Shown here: positions 1 to 12,124 of the stretch, one piece after another | How the letters are laid out: every line of letters begins with the position of its first letter | Position numbering within the stretch: the stretch's first letter is position 1 | Source of the DNA: Phytoseiulus persimilis | Lineage: Eukaryota > Arthropoda > Arachnida > Mesostigmata > Phytoseiidae | DNA length: 64,000 nucleotides | Assembly: GCA_037576195.1 (NCBI GenBank) | Contig: CM075101.1 | Location: 33,604,001-33,668,000 of the forward strand | Reading direction: 5' to 3' | Notes under the pieces: generated by a model | Seen by the model: the letters and a program-made list of their open reading frames with translations, nothing else | What the model was told of the DNA's origin: nothing | The model's database searches: none | Program-made: the position numbers and the translations under genes

Positions 1-3000
1 TAATCCATCATCAATTCACGTTTGAAATACCACTCTATTCTTGTTCAGGGCATCGGTTCGATTGGAGATGTCGGATTTTTAGCGACTTCAACCCAACATT
101 CTCAATCAAAGTCGCCAAAGAGCGGTATGATCTTTGCTCCGTTGGAGAGTAGTTAGCCCAACTCTGTGGAAGATCAGAAAGATCGGAGATTGCTTCAGAT
201 CCAACCCCGCTAGTGGCAGAGATACCGCGAGCTAGGGTCGACTCGGGCGTTTTTCCTGATCCTTCATTGTGTGATTATGAATTCGCTCGGCCCGGAAGGT
301 CACAGCATTCTCGGAAGCCCAGTTACTCTGCCGTGGAATCTCAATTCCTCTCAATCGGAGGGGTAGAGAAGGGCATTTCTCAGCACTTGCTTTCCGTACC
401 ACCATCTCGCGCATGCAATCCTCACAAGCTTGCTCCCGTTCGAATTTCCCGCTCGAATGCTCCCCGCCATTCCTGTGTCATCTCACTTTGTCACGCTAAT
501 ACTCCCTGCCGCTCCAACCTTCTGCGCATGTACTCCCTGCCACTCTTTCGCGCATGTGCTCCTCGTCGCTCTTTCTCGCATATGACCCCCGCCACTTTTC
601 CGCGCATATGCGCCCGGCCCCTTTCCCTCGCATGTGCTCACCGCAAATCTTCCGCGCATTGACTTCCCGCCCTTTTTTCTCGCATGTGCTGCCCGACACC
701 ACTTCTCAGTCGACTGCTCCCCATCCATTTTCGTCTAGCTCAATTTTCTCATTCTCTCGAGTACTCCCCTCCGCCTCCTCCTTGCGGGTACTCTCCGATT
801 CCTCCTAGCTATCCCGTTCCCGTGTATTCGTTTCCCACCACTTTCTCGTCTTACTCTCCCGCGAATAAGACCCTCGCCCCTCATTCCCCGCTCCATTTTC
901 GCGCATGTGATCCCGCTCCATTTTCGCGCATGTGATCCCGCTCTACTTTTCCGCACGGCTGCTTCCCGCCATTTTTCCGCGCAACTGCTCTGCGCCTCTT
1001 TTCCTCGCGAATGCTTCTCGCCGCTTCCCGCGCAGCTGAGCCTCGCAACTTTCATCCCGCTTTTTCCCCCATGTTTTATGCAGGCTCCGGAGGAAGAGCA
1101 AGTCTGTTAGGATTCTCTGGCACAAACATTCTCCGCCTTCTCGTGTCGTTTCTTTTTCTCGTGGATCCAATCACCTTACTTCAGCCGCACTTCCCCTCGC
1201 CCTGGGACAAACGAGAGCATAAACGGAGTTCTCCGCAGAAACACGTTTGACGACCGGGTCGTATGATGCATTCGAGTTTCCTAGATGAGACGTTCGGAAG
1301 CTTAGACGGCTTCTACCCACCGTTAGTCACCCCGTTATCCGACTTCTGTATCACAAAACAGGACCATTCCTGCTCCTACTCTCTTGTTAGCCGAATAGGT
1401 CTCTATTTCCACTCCGAGATTTTCCGCTGCGGGAAATCATGCTCCTGAGCTTCGGCCTATATTTGATGTGGTATATCCAGCCCTCATGAGAATTCGTACC
1501 TATTAACGACCGTATCTGTCGAGGAATTTTCCCGAGGGGCCAGGTACAAGAAGGATCTCACTAGGGGTCTGCGGTTGGAAAAACCTCGGGAACCGGAGCC
1601 AGCCTCCCCTCTAATGGGCCCCGCCCCGCTTCGATAACTGGATATCAGAACGGAGAGCGTCGGAATTGTTGAATTAAATCAGTTGCTGAATTCGCGCGGA
1701 GTGGCGTCGATTATCCTTGAGGGAAGCTCACATAAAGTATCATCGGCCAACTCAAGCGCAAAACATGATGGCTCAGAAAATTCGGCGGGATTTGGATTCA
1801 AGCCAAAGAGTCCCTGAGATCGCTTCCGTTCAAGGGCTCGCTGTTGTCGCCCTCATTATCTCATACCCTACTTCGTAGGTGATGAGGGGCTCCTTCGGAG
1901 AATCGTCGGAGTGAGTGAGAGTTTCGACGATTCAAAAAGTTCGTCCATTGCGCTGCCTTCCTCCCTTCAGGAAGATCTCTTCCTCGGTTCCACGTTCCCC
2001 TTTCTATTGCAAGCGCTGAACGGAGCAACAGGTAAATAGTATTGGATAGAAGAACCTCTCCTGATACAGACATTCGAAAAACCGCATCTCAGATGGTTTC
2101 TCTTCCAGATCAAATCACAGCGGAGAGCCGCATGAGACCTCATCTCGCTCCAGCAGAGATCATCATCAGTACCATTTCATGGATCCGTGATCCGTTCTAC
2201 TAAAGTTCTGGTTTTTCTAACCACACCCGGAACTTAGACCATCCAGTTCCGCAACTCATTCTCCGTTGCAGTGGAGTCGAACATCTATCTGGGTATAACC
2301 GGAGAATCGCGATCGGGGGTTCTGGACTCCAGAATAATATGGGGCAGATAAGATTGTGCACCCCAGATCGCCTAGCGCTTGGAGGGAGTAGGATAGAAAT
2401 CTCTCCAAGAACCTCCGTATCTGGTCGGATGTCTAGTGAAAGTACCCATCATAGTCGTGTAGACAAGCGACCGCGTTCTGTCCTCACCGATCGAAAGCAG
2501 GCACCTAGAGCGGAATCAGTCGAAAGAGTTCGACCATGCGGAATTGAGAGTCAGCCAGGATCATCCTAGGCTCACTCGAAAGTTGATACATGCTCATTTA
2601 GGCTTTGTTTGCTCTGAGTCCAGCATCTTCGATGGTTTTGAAGTTATCCGACCTGGTTCAAATTCTCGCGCGCCTCGGGTCGTCGGCCTCAGCGTCACTT
2701 GAATGCGTTTATCCGACTCCGGGGGAGGGGTGCCGAGGACGCTTTGGGGTATTTTGATCTGTAGCTGAAGGCCAGTTGAAGAGGCGAAGAAAACAAGGGA
2801 TGTATCGGGGGTTGTTATAGTTCTGGCCTCGACTGTTCCCAAAACTCATCGTATAGAGTGTCTATGAGCTCCAGAAAGGAGCCTCAAGGTGTGTGTGTAG
2901 TTAGTTTCCACTGTTGCGGCCACTGGGGTCTGTGCGTGCCGTCCCTGAGAGTTGCCTATAACATGAGCGTTCTGAATTCTTCTGGGAGTTAAGGCTGGCC

Positions 3001-6000
3001 TGCGGAGATGCCTGCTTTCTCGCGAGAGCATCCGCCGCACAATTTGTCCTAGTGTGTTCCTAGTTGGTTGTGTTGGAGGCTATGTGCTCCGTGTGTCGCC
3101 CATAGAGGCGTGAACTGGTTAGAACGCGTGACACGGCGAAGTAACGGACGATCACTTATTGGACTCCGGTTCGTTGTCGGAGGGTACAAGGTATCGCTCC
3201 CCCTTTCGGGGCGTCGCACCCCACATGCCTGGATGAGCTGCGATTCGCGTCTCTTCTCGACGTCCCTGGTTAAGATCTCTATGATGTCGGTTCGCAAGAA
3301 CGGAGTCAAAAGTTGGAGTGCTGATCGTGTGCTTATATGTTGTGTTGTTGCTGCTTCTACCACTGTGGCCTCGCCGCTCTGGTGTTCTCGGCTGAGGTAG
3401 TGCCTATGGACCAATTTGTGCTGGAAGTTACGCCTGTCCATTGCAATCCGTGTGATGAAGGAATCCGAGATGCCGTGGAGCAGCTTCGTGCGTGCGTTTT
3501 CCCCGCTTCGAGTAATTGTCTCCAGTTGTTTTGACTAGTTTTGCAGTGGTTCAAACAGGAACGAGGCAACTCCTCGGCGTTCACACGCGCTTCGGGTGAG
3601 GGTGTACCGCCGTGAAATCCCATGCTGAGGACATTATACGTAGTTTTATCATTGACTGGCATCGTTGACGGAATGCAGATATTTATCCTGGATGAATCCG
3701 CCGGAACTTGATTGTGGCGTTCACTCCGTAACACCTCCAAGTTCACCATGGGAGCTGTTTCCCTGCGGCACCCTCTTCGAATCAACGAGCGGCGATTTTT
3801 GTGGTGAGATGGTGGTGCTCGCTCTGCCGCTACTGCGGCTGCAGCCGCGAGGATGTATAATTTCATGTTTCATCCTCGACGTTGCTGTTGTTGTCGATGC
3901 CGCAGCGGTAGATGTCGTCGGCGAGTTTTCGAGCATGACGCTCCCATATAGCCCAATATTCGGCGACCGGCAACCAGAATTGCACTCCTCTATTCCGATC
4001 TGCATACATCACGCGCTGACCGAATATCGTATCGTCGCGGCTGCCGCGGTCTGGATGAGCGTGTGGCTCTCTCTTTGCACAAAAGTCCATCACGTTGAGC
4101 GTTTGCATGCTTCTCGGTGTGAACGTTGCCTAATTCGTTTCAATTTACGAGTTCGGCTCGTCGAATCGGGCGCACGGCTCGAATGAATTTGAATGGCTAA
4201 GAAGAGAAGTGAATGCGGTCGTTCCTTGACTGCCCGATCTGATGGTCGGCCGTCGGTCGTTCTGTCGATCCGCTGTTGGTCCGCCGGGTCGAAGATCGCC
4301 ACACGATGAGCCACCTCGGTGTCTGTACATTGTTGATAAATGTTGTGTCACGAGGGCAACCAGTTTGAGTCAGTACATATCATCGTTTTTCCGTTTGCTG
4401 CTACCAATTAGTTTCGGCGTTGAAGATGATTGACTCTGTGCGCTGTACGCGACGACAAAAGTCTGTCTGTTGCAAATCCCTGTTCAGTCGGAAACAGATT
4501 TTGTCCGCACCCTCTCTTCGGAGAACTCTGACGGTGATGGTCTGTGGTTACCGCAATTCTGTCGAGCTGATATTCCTCCTCACGGATCCTCGGACGCCAT
4601 AAATGCCTCAAGCATCGATCCCCACTGCGGTGCCCATTGGACTCGCGATTGAGTAGCGAGCTCAGCTGCTTCCCATATTTGATGAGAGAATGTAGCAGTT
4701 TGAGGATCAATTTGTTGCTCGACTGGAGTTTTGGTCCGACTGTGAGAGCATGTTGTATCATTCCTCATTTTACGCGGAGTGCGGATACCGAGTAGTCACT
4801 GATGAACCGCGCGCTCAGTTCCCGAAGATTTGTGAGGGATCAGTAGTCAATTACAGTGTGAGGCGGATGATTGACGGCTTGCTCTGGCGGGACCGAGTCC
4901 TGGTCCTGGGTTGCCATAGCATGTCTTCCCTCTGGGTCGAATATGTAGCTCGATTGATCTGTCAGATAGTCTTGCTGGCTGTTTGACAATGTTCAACGTT
5001 CCCAAAAGTTCAGGCTACGGAATGCAACGCTGGGGCCGTAGGGAACGGTAGAGAAATTATTTTCTGTCGACTACAGATCGTAGGGTCAAACCCCGCAACG
5101 TGTGACCGCGAAATCTATCAATCGATTTCCCGTTCCGTTTTTTGTCGTTATTGGAATCAGGCCGATCTCAAGAATTTCGTCTGTGTGGGTTCCTGTTCAT
5201 CAGTTTTGGACCTAGGTGTTCTCGGGACATTGTGACGAAAGAATCCCACTCAAGCTGTTATGTCGAAAGAGGACCCTTACCAATGGATTCCAGATCCATC
5301 AGCCCGATGACTTCAATCCTTGCAGGCTCTTCACTCCTCAGTAGCTTTCCGTGGCACCATGCATCTCCTCGAAAAACTCACCGTATCGCCTTTAGGTAGA
5401 ACGTTCGTTGCGAGTGCCAAGTCTGGAGCGTCATGCACTCATAGGAGTAGTTCCTCTGCCCATCGCACACAATATACAGGGTTTCGAGTTCAATCAAAAG
5501 GCTTCCAACCAGAACGAAACGATGACGGATGTTGGCGATAGCAAGAAGTTTGTGCGGATACCTCAAGAGATTCCCGACTTCAATCTGACACAATTTTCGT
5601 TTTCAGCCGCAGTGTGAAGAGGTGGGAGGTGGAGCAGTGATGTGATTGACTTCGCCAGCAGACTTCACGGTCTGGTCGCGACCCCTCGGCCTCCTCCCCG
5701 CTTCAGCAAAGCCCGAGCTCATCATGCTGTGAGTTTACGAGAACCACAACGAAGCAGCCGACTCAGCTCGGTATGGCCTCACACGTTGCAACAACTGGTA
5801 GGTTCTTACCTTCCGTCGCAGTACCAGTGAGATAGCTTGAGTACTGAGAAGTCCAAATCATCGAATCGAAACTATCGGCATCCACTGCATTAGCTCGAAA
5901 ACGAGACACGTATCCGTTGAGTGTCGTCCCGCGCGCCGTTATGTGCTGCCAGAGAGCCCCTATCTTGAGCGGACGGGCCGATATCGTTGCCCTCATCCGA

Positions 6001-7233
6001 TGCGATAGGAGCACTGCTTCGCCGTTTCGGAAAGTTATCGGTACGCTCTCAGACCTTCTGATCTATCAGAGTGCTCTGATTGGGAATGAGAGAAGGCAGG
6101 TCGCTTGTGCGTCGTGGAGTTCGGACCCTGCTTGAGATCTACAAGGCTTCTGCGTTGTCCTTGGCCATCCCTCGCGACGAGGGCCTGCCAGAAGCCGTTG
6201 ACGACTTATACTGCTTCACGGACTTCTTTTTCTTTTCACTGGCAGGTTTGGATCATGAAAATTTGATAACCTTCCCCCCATGGAAGGCGAGTCTGTTCTC
6301 TTAACTCGACACATACTCTTCCGGCGAACAGGTTGACCACTCTCTGCCATTCACAAGGTGCCTGATTCTCCGGGACGATTCGTATTGAATTGTCGTTGCC
6401 TCGATGTGCGTCTGGGATCCTGGGCAATCCAATAATTTTATAGGAAGAAATGCGAGTCGGCTGGGCTAGGAAGGAAGCAACTAGCTGCTACAATTTTTTT
6501 CCGTCCGAGCGCTGATCACCTTCCGGGACGTCATATACCAGAGCTCCACACATGTGTGTCTGTCTCCTCTGCCAGTGTGTGATGCTCGCTGTGTGTTTCT
6601 GCCACTGTTGGTGTGCTATGTGAGCGTTAGTTGCGGTGGTGGTGGTGGTGTTGCTGCTGCCGCTGTTGTCGTTCTTGCTGCTGGTTGTGATTGTGGCAGT
6701 ATCACGGCGGAATGTAACTGAGAGCAGGCGGGAACTTATCATTCGATAATCCGATGATCGACGAGCGACGCCAAGAAGAAGGACGGAGTCGTCTTCCGTG
6801 ATGCTCACTTGAACTTCCAATGGCCCCGGCAACGAGCACTCGCTCTCGCACCTCAGCGCAACCTTCCGGCCCTCACAGTAGGCGATGCTATTGCTGTGTA
6901 TCGAAGCGTGTGTAGTTCCTCATGTTCAATTTGTCGCCACTCCGTCTTTGTTCTCGATGTATTTGCGCACTTGGCCAATTACGTCGTCCCACGCCCCTTA
7001 ATATCTGGGGTGATCCGACGGGGAGCGTACGATGACTGGAACAAGTTGCCTTATGTTCGTCATTGGTCTGATGGAGAGGGAGGTCTCGGACTGCACTTTG
7101 ATTTTCGTATCAGGCTACAGCGGGACTTCCGGCGTGGGACAGAGCAGATTTCCGCAGAGAAACTCCTCGGTCGACAGGAGAGTCAACAGGTTCAACAGCG
7201 AGTTTGGACGCGTATAAATCATTCTCTTTGCAG
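1..7233. other. Gene-poor region upstream of the scribbler exons
   Basis: I find no exon here that resembles a known protein. Open frames are scattered, overlap on both strands and lack convincing domain content. The conserved upstream exon expected for scribbler, carrying a GIGNLIIDLD-type motif, was searched for by eye and not found. The stretch is probably intergenic DNA plus 5' intron or untranslated sequence of the gene at 7234. The longest open frame, 3357-3866 on the minus strand (169 codons), starts with an alanine run and looks like chance. Confidence 0.5.
411..1050. repeat. Degenerate GC-rich minisatellite, unit about 22-25 bp
   Basis: A pyrimidine-rich unit of roughly CGCGCATGTGCTCCC-GCCACTTTT recurs about 25 times with substitutions and small length changes. 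The clearest neighbouring copies are at about 896-945, where CGCGCATGTGATCCCGCTC appears twice. The array keeps several frames open on both strands, which produces spurious proteins of the Ala-Arg-Lys-Ser type on the minus strand. It is read here as non-coding tandem repeat. Confidence 0.75.
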
Positions 7234-10200
7234 ATGGCGGTGCGCCGGAGCTCAAGAGCGGTCAAGATGGCCACATGGCTACGTCCGTTGATAAAGGCCT
7301 GAAAATGAAGATCAAAAGGAAATCAGTCAACTCTGGCCAAAGGCACGAAATCGTTTCCGAAGATGACACGGCTCCCAAAGCAAAAAAAGTGGCCAAAGAA
7401 GACAAAGATAAAACGGGACAGCACCGTGTTAATGGAACCAACGGCCAAGCGACGGCAGCAGCGGTTGCAGCTGCTGCAGCGGCGCTCCAACAGGGTCCGC
7501 AAAGCCAACAGCAGCTGCAGCAACAACAGCAGCAGGCACAACAACAGAATACACAAGCAACCCTATCGCAGCAACAGCGGCAACAAGATCAGCAACAACC
7601 ACAGCAGCATCAACCGACGCAAAATGGACCTTCGATCTCCGCACCCGAAACTGTTCTACGAACTCGCCCTACTGAGCCCGTATCAAACCGGGATCAGGGC
7701 ACCATCTGCAGCTCCGTAGGAATCGTAACCGAACCAGATTCACTCGGCGTCTGTGAACCAGGCACCAGTGTTCTCCTTGAAGGCATCGTTTGGCAAGAAA
7801 CCGAAGGCGGTAAGTCCTCTTCGTTCCCACTCCGTGACCCTGCTTGTTGATCAAGCTCGCACATCATCACACCGGGAGGTCTCGCAGTCTAGAGCATGAT
7901 CTCGAACTCACGCAACGTTCGTCTTTCAGGAGTGTTGGTGGTGAACGTAACGTGGAGAGGCAAAACATACGTGGGAACCCTTCTGGACGCGACAAGACAT
8001 GACTGGGCTCCTCCACGTTTGACGGAGGAAAGCGATGAACGAAGTCGCAGTCTAGGGTTCGGAGGAAGGGCCAAAAGAACGGGACAGACAAGATCGCTGA
8101 GTGGATCAGAGGACAACAGTCTGAGTAAATTAAGAAATGGTATGCGACATCCTCATCGATCATCTGCTATGCTCAGGGTATTGAGTATGTCTCGACCCCG
8201 TTGTCTGCATGAGATGTTCTCGATACTTTGACTGACGGACGTTCGCGCGTTGTTCACAGGGAAAGGCAGGAGGGCATTCACGCCTGTGCCGGCTAGTCCC
8301 GGCAAGTGTGCGTCTCCTGTGGCGGCCGACTCGCCCAAGGTGAAGAAGCCGATGTCAGAGCAGCAGCTGGCAAAGGACAACGGGGGCCAGAACGACAAAT
8401 CTAATGAAGACAGAAACGCAGGAAGCAGTTCTTCATCGTCTTCCGAAAGCGGCAACAACGTTAAACCTTGCGGGAACGGAGCGAACGGCGGCGGGGCGGG
8501 CGGAGTATCGTCGTCCTCGTCGTCTCCAGCTTTGGGTCGAGTGACACGAGTGATGGCTGAAGACGAGGATGCTATCGAAGAAGCCAATATGCTCAGATGT
8601 CCGGAGCCCAGTTGCCACAAACGTTTCAAGCAGCTCAACGGCTTGAGGTACCACCAGACTCACGCACACAACGACCGGACGCCGCCGCCCCCTGCACAGA
8701 AAGAGGTCGGCGACGATCAGGCCGCTGTGCCATGCACCAACACCGATCAGGTAACCCTAGGAGAAGAATCGGAGTGTCTCGGGATTCGTCCCATCCATGA
8801 CAAATACCATAAGCCGGGAACTTTGTGACGCATAACAATTGACCCTTCGTTGCTTCCCGATTTCAGAACGATCATCCATCGATCGATGCGGCTGGAGTCG
8901 ACAAGTCAGACGTGAAAAACAGAAGAGACGATAGTGAAGTATCGTTATCTAAAGTTAGAAGCAAGGAGTCCGGAGGGAGGATGTCCGCTGCCTGTGATAG
9001 AAATACTCCAAACAGTGCCCACACTGCCGACAGTAACGGCGAAAACTTGAATGGGGCGCCTGCTGACGACACTGACATCCAGGTATGAGGTCTGACGTGC
9101 GCTCTGGTGCACTCTGTATCATGAAAACACGTTTTTCAACCGGGCAACCTTGGATCGAAACTCGCGAGGTGCTCCGTTGATTGAGTCTCACTTTAAACCT
9201 CTCGTACATTTACAGAACGCTGCGTCGAATGCGAGTTTAGATAACGACGTGCCTGGTGGCGGTGGTGCGCCGAGCCCTGCCTACTCTGATATTTCCGATG
9301 ACAACTCCGGGGCAAATCCAGCCAATGGTTCCCCATCGGCAACAAATACAGCAACGACGAGTCCGTCGACGACGGCGACTGCTTCAGCGACGACGTCGAC
9401 GACAGCGACTACACAACAGGCCACAGCTGGTGGAACAGCAACCACGACAACAGCGGCCACAAGAACGACGACATCACCGTCGTCTTCAACGACCCCTCTG
9501 AATCCAGCAGTGAGTGCAGCTCCAACAACGAGTTCGACAGCGCCAAGCCATACGATATCGTCAGGAAGCTTGACAACACCCACGACGACGTCAACGACGA
9601 CATCTTCGGCGACGACCAAAGTAACACCGACGAACGGTGATCCCAATCGAGCGGGCTTGTCTCTTGGACAGGCACCGCTGCAGTCGATGCCTTCAATGCA
9701 ACAACAACAACAACTGCAACCGTTGCCGCAACAATTACCACCAATGCAACAACTACCCTTACAACAACAGCAACAGCTCTCGTTGCAGCAGCAGCATCAG
9801 CAACAACTTTCTTTGCAACACCAGCAGCATCTCTCCATGCAGCAACAGCAACAAATGTCCTTGCAGCAGCAACACCAACAGCATCAACTGAATATGCAGC
9901 AGCATCAGCTACCGCTGCAACACGCGGGAGGTGACTTACGGGGTGATTTGTCAAATAGTCAACAGAATAACAACGGTCGGCCCTCATCGACCGGGAATGT
10001 ACATACTTCGACGGGTTTGAAACACACCCCGCAGTCCTCCAGCTGCACAACTTTAGCCGGTTTGTATTTGTTCTATATGACTCGCGAATCACAAGAGCTA
10101 GCAAATATAACTCTGTCAGCGGTTCGAAAAAGTCTCGCTCCTCCCTGCGTCCACAGCAGAGGGAGGGGGAACTCTCGGACGTTTTCGAATCGTATCAACA

Positions 10201-12124
10201 GAGGTCGCCGAGCTAACGACTACTTTTTGATTGCAGGTATGTCATCAGACGACCGAAAAGATCTCTCATGCCTAGGCAAGATGGCGCCCTCAATTGTGTC
10301 TTCATCATCTTGTTCTGCTCCTTCGATGGGACCTCTAGGGGCTTCTCTCGGTTTGGGATCTCCGGTGGGGATGCCGCTCGTAGGTAGTCATGGCCAAGCC
10401 GTGTCCATGTCTAAGTCGGGTCTCAGCCAACCCAATTTGTTCACTTCGTTTCCGCCTGGCCTCAAGCTAGGCCAGCCCCTACCACCACAGTTGGGAATGC
10501 CCCCCCAACTGATGGCGATGTCTCACGGGCAATCACCACAACCTTCTCCTCGAGGAAAAGCAACTCCCCCATCTCAGGAGCGACTCACACCGAAGAACTG
10601 CTCTCAGCAATCACAACCGCTAGCGCCTAACCAATTCATGCGTGAGTCATAATCGTCTTTTGCTTCGATTATTATTGTGTAACCATGCTCCCGGATGTGA
10701 AATGTTGTCCGTGACGGTTGATCCTCGAGCGCAATCCTTCCCCGTGCAGCCTAAGCCGTCCAAGGTCCTCTGAAGACTCACTGAGAATCATTTCTGGGTT
10801 TTAGCACAACTTGGTGGCGACTCCTTGAGTTTCTCACAGTCCGCCCACAAGCGGATGTCACCCTCCATGGACCTTCGTAGAGATGCTGGAGGACCTTCGC
10901 CCAAACCTCTCGGGCAGGGTTTGCCAGGACCGTTCGGCGCACCTCCACCGGGCATGTTCTTGGGAGGGAATCCTTTCCAACCTTTCAATACACCCTTCCC
11001 TCTCGAGGCGATGTACCATCCGAGCTACCTAGAACGGTTCGGTGGGGTGCCGGGAGTTCCTGGCTCGCCGGCCTCCACGCAAAAAGCAGCTTTAGACTTG
11101 CTACAACAAGTCAGTGTGAGTATAAAGAGAATGATGTGCTTGCTGCGCTCGCAGATGCGATTGACAACCGCGAATGAGATCACGATGCATGGCCTAGTGA
11201 GGAATTTATGCATGCAGCGTTTGAATGCGTTCAGATTTATTTCCGACATGAATTATGATGGTCTGGAACTCTCTCTTCGTCTTCTGATCAGTTGTAGTCC
11301 TGCCTAAATCTATCCACACTTTGTTTGCTCTCATTTCTTCTCTGCGTCGTTTCCATTGCGAATTTACCATCGATAGGTCGCCGCCACTCAACAGTCCGCG
11401 ACGCCTTCCGGCCGTTCGTGTCATACCCTTCAGGGCTCGTCGGGGCCTCCAAAGTCGAGAGCTGGTCCTTCTCCAACGACCTCGTCGGCGCCGTCAGGAA
11501 CAGCTCCGACTGAGGCCCGCTCAGGTAGTCTCGCGTCTCCGATCGGGGGGCCGTGCACCGTTCCGGTGGGCGGGAAAGACAAAAATAGTCCGTCGCCTTT
11601 CCCGCATCGACATCTCCATACGCACCATCATACTCACGTGGGGATGCCGTACCCTATGTACGACCCGTATACGGCGGGTAAGCTCTCTGTGCAGAAGAAC
11701 AGCAAACGATTTCTCTGGGCTTTTTCGTCTCTTCCCGAAACGTGCGGCAGTGCATGACTGATCTATTGCATGACTCCGTCTCCGAGTTTTAGATAAAACC
11801 CAGCATCCCGATCTCGTGGAAGCAAGTGAGCCTTGCCATACCGGAGCGAATGCAGCATGCGGTGAAGTTCCGAACGGATTGGCCCGCACGAGAACGAATG
11901 GATATCCGTGTTTGTTTACTGCGAGCGCGGCTTTGATTGCTCTTTATTTGTGGCGGGCTCCGGTTCCGCCTCGCATGAGGATTGCAGCATTCTGGGGCTA
12001 CTCTCTCGGAGAATATTCAAAGTCACAGAGGCTCGTTATGCCACTGTCTAACTCATCATTGGTTCTCGTTTCAGCGGCGATGATGACGGCTCCGGTCGGT
12101 ATTCATCCGTTTGTGCCGAAGTGA
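7234..12124 (+). CDS. sbb: Scribbler/brakeless (ZNF608/ZNF609 family) transcriptional corepressor, 5' end missing
   Basis: Inferred exons are 7234-7809, 7930-8139, 8260-8750, 8867-9082, 9216-10059, 10237-10641, 10805-11109, 11377-11677, 11793-11825 and 12075-12124; all phases agree, giving about 1,142 residues. Family landmarks in order are [13 protein letters not shown], then [17 protein letters not shown] running across an intron into [20 protein letters not shown] and HDWAPPR. A single C2H2 finger follows ([20 protein letters not shown]), then PAYSDISDD, and later HTHHHTHVG with a tyrosine/proline-rich tail. Two Gln-rich tracts lie between. In flies the protein is a nuclear corepressor acting in eye and wing development. 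The first exon here starts at an acceptor, so upstream exons must exist. The last stop could instead be read as a donor (GTGAGA at 12121), so the 3' end is provisional. Confidence 0.87.
7500..7622 (+). repeat. CAG/CAA tract coding Gln-rich segment of sbb
   Basis: Mixed CAG and CAA codons give a Gln-rich run interrupted by Ala, Ser, Thr and Asp within the first sbb exon seen here. The mixing of synonymous codons argues against recent pure-repeat slippage. Confidence 0.85.
9691..9925 (+). repeat. CAA/CAG tract coding second Gln-rich segment of sbb
   Basis: Repeated blocks of Gln-Gln-Gln separated by Leu-Ser-Leu, Met and His residues form a long low-complexity activation/repression-type domain in the largest sbb exon. 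The upstream part, 9340-9630, is a Thr/Ser-rich low-complexity run. Shadow frames here produce Asn-Ser-Cys-rich or Val-rich junk proteins. Confidence 0.85.

Noticed and set aside
8153-8638. 161-codon minus-strand frame
   Set aside because: It is the antisense shadow of a low-complexity, Ser/Gly-rich scribbler exon.
9281-10104. Val/Ala-rich minus-strand frames of up to 231 codons
   Set aside because: They are antisense shadows of the Thr- and Gln-rich scribbler exon.
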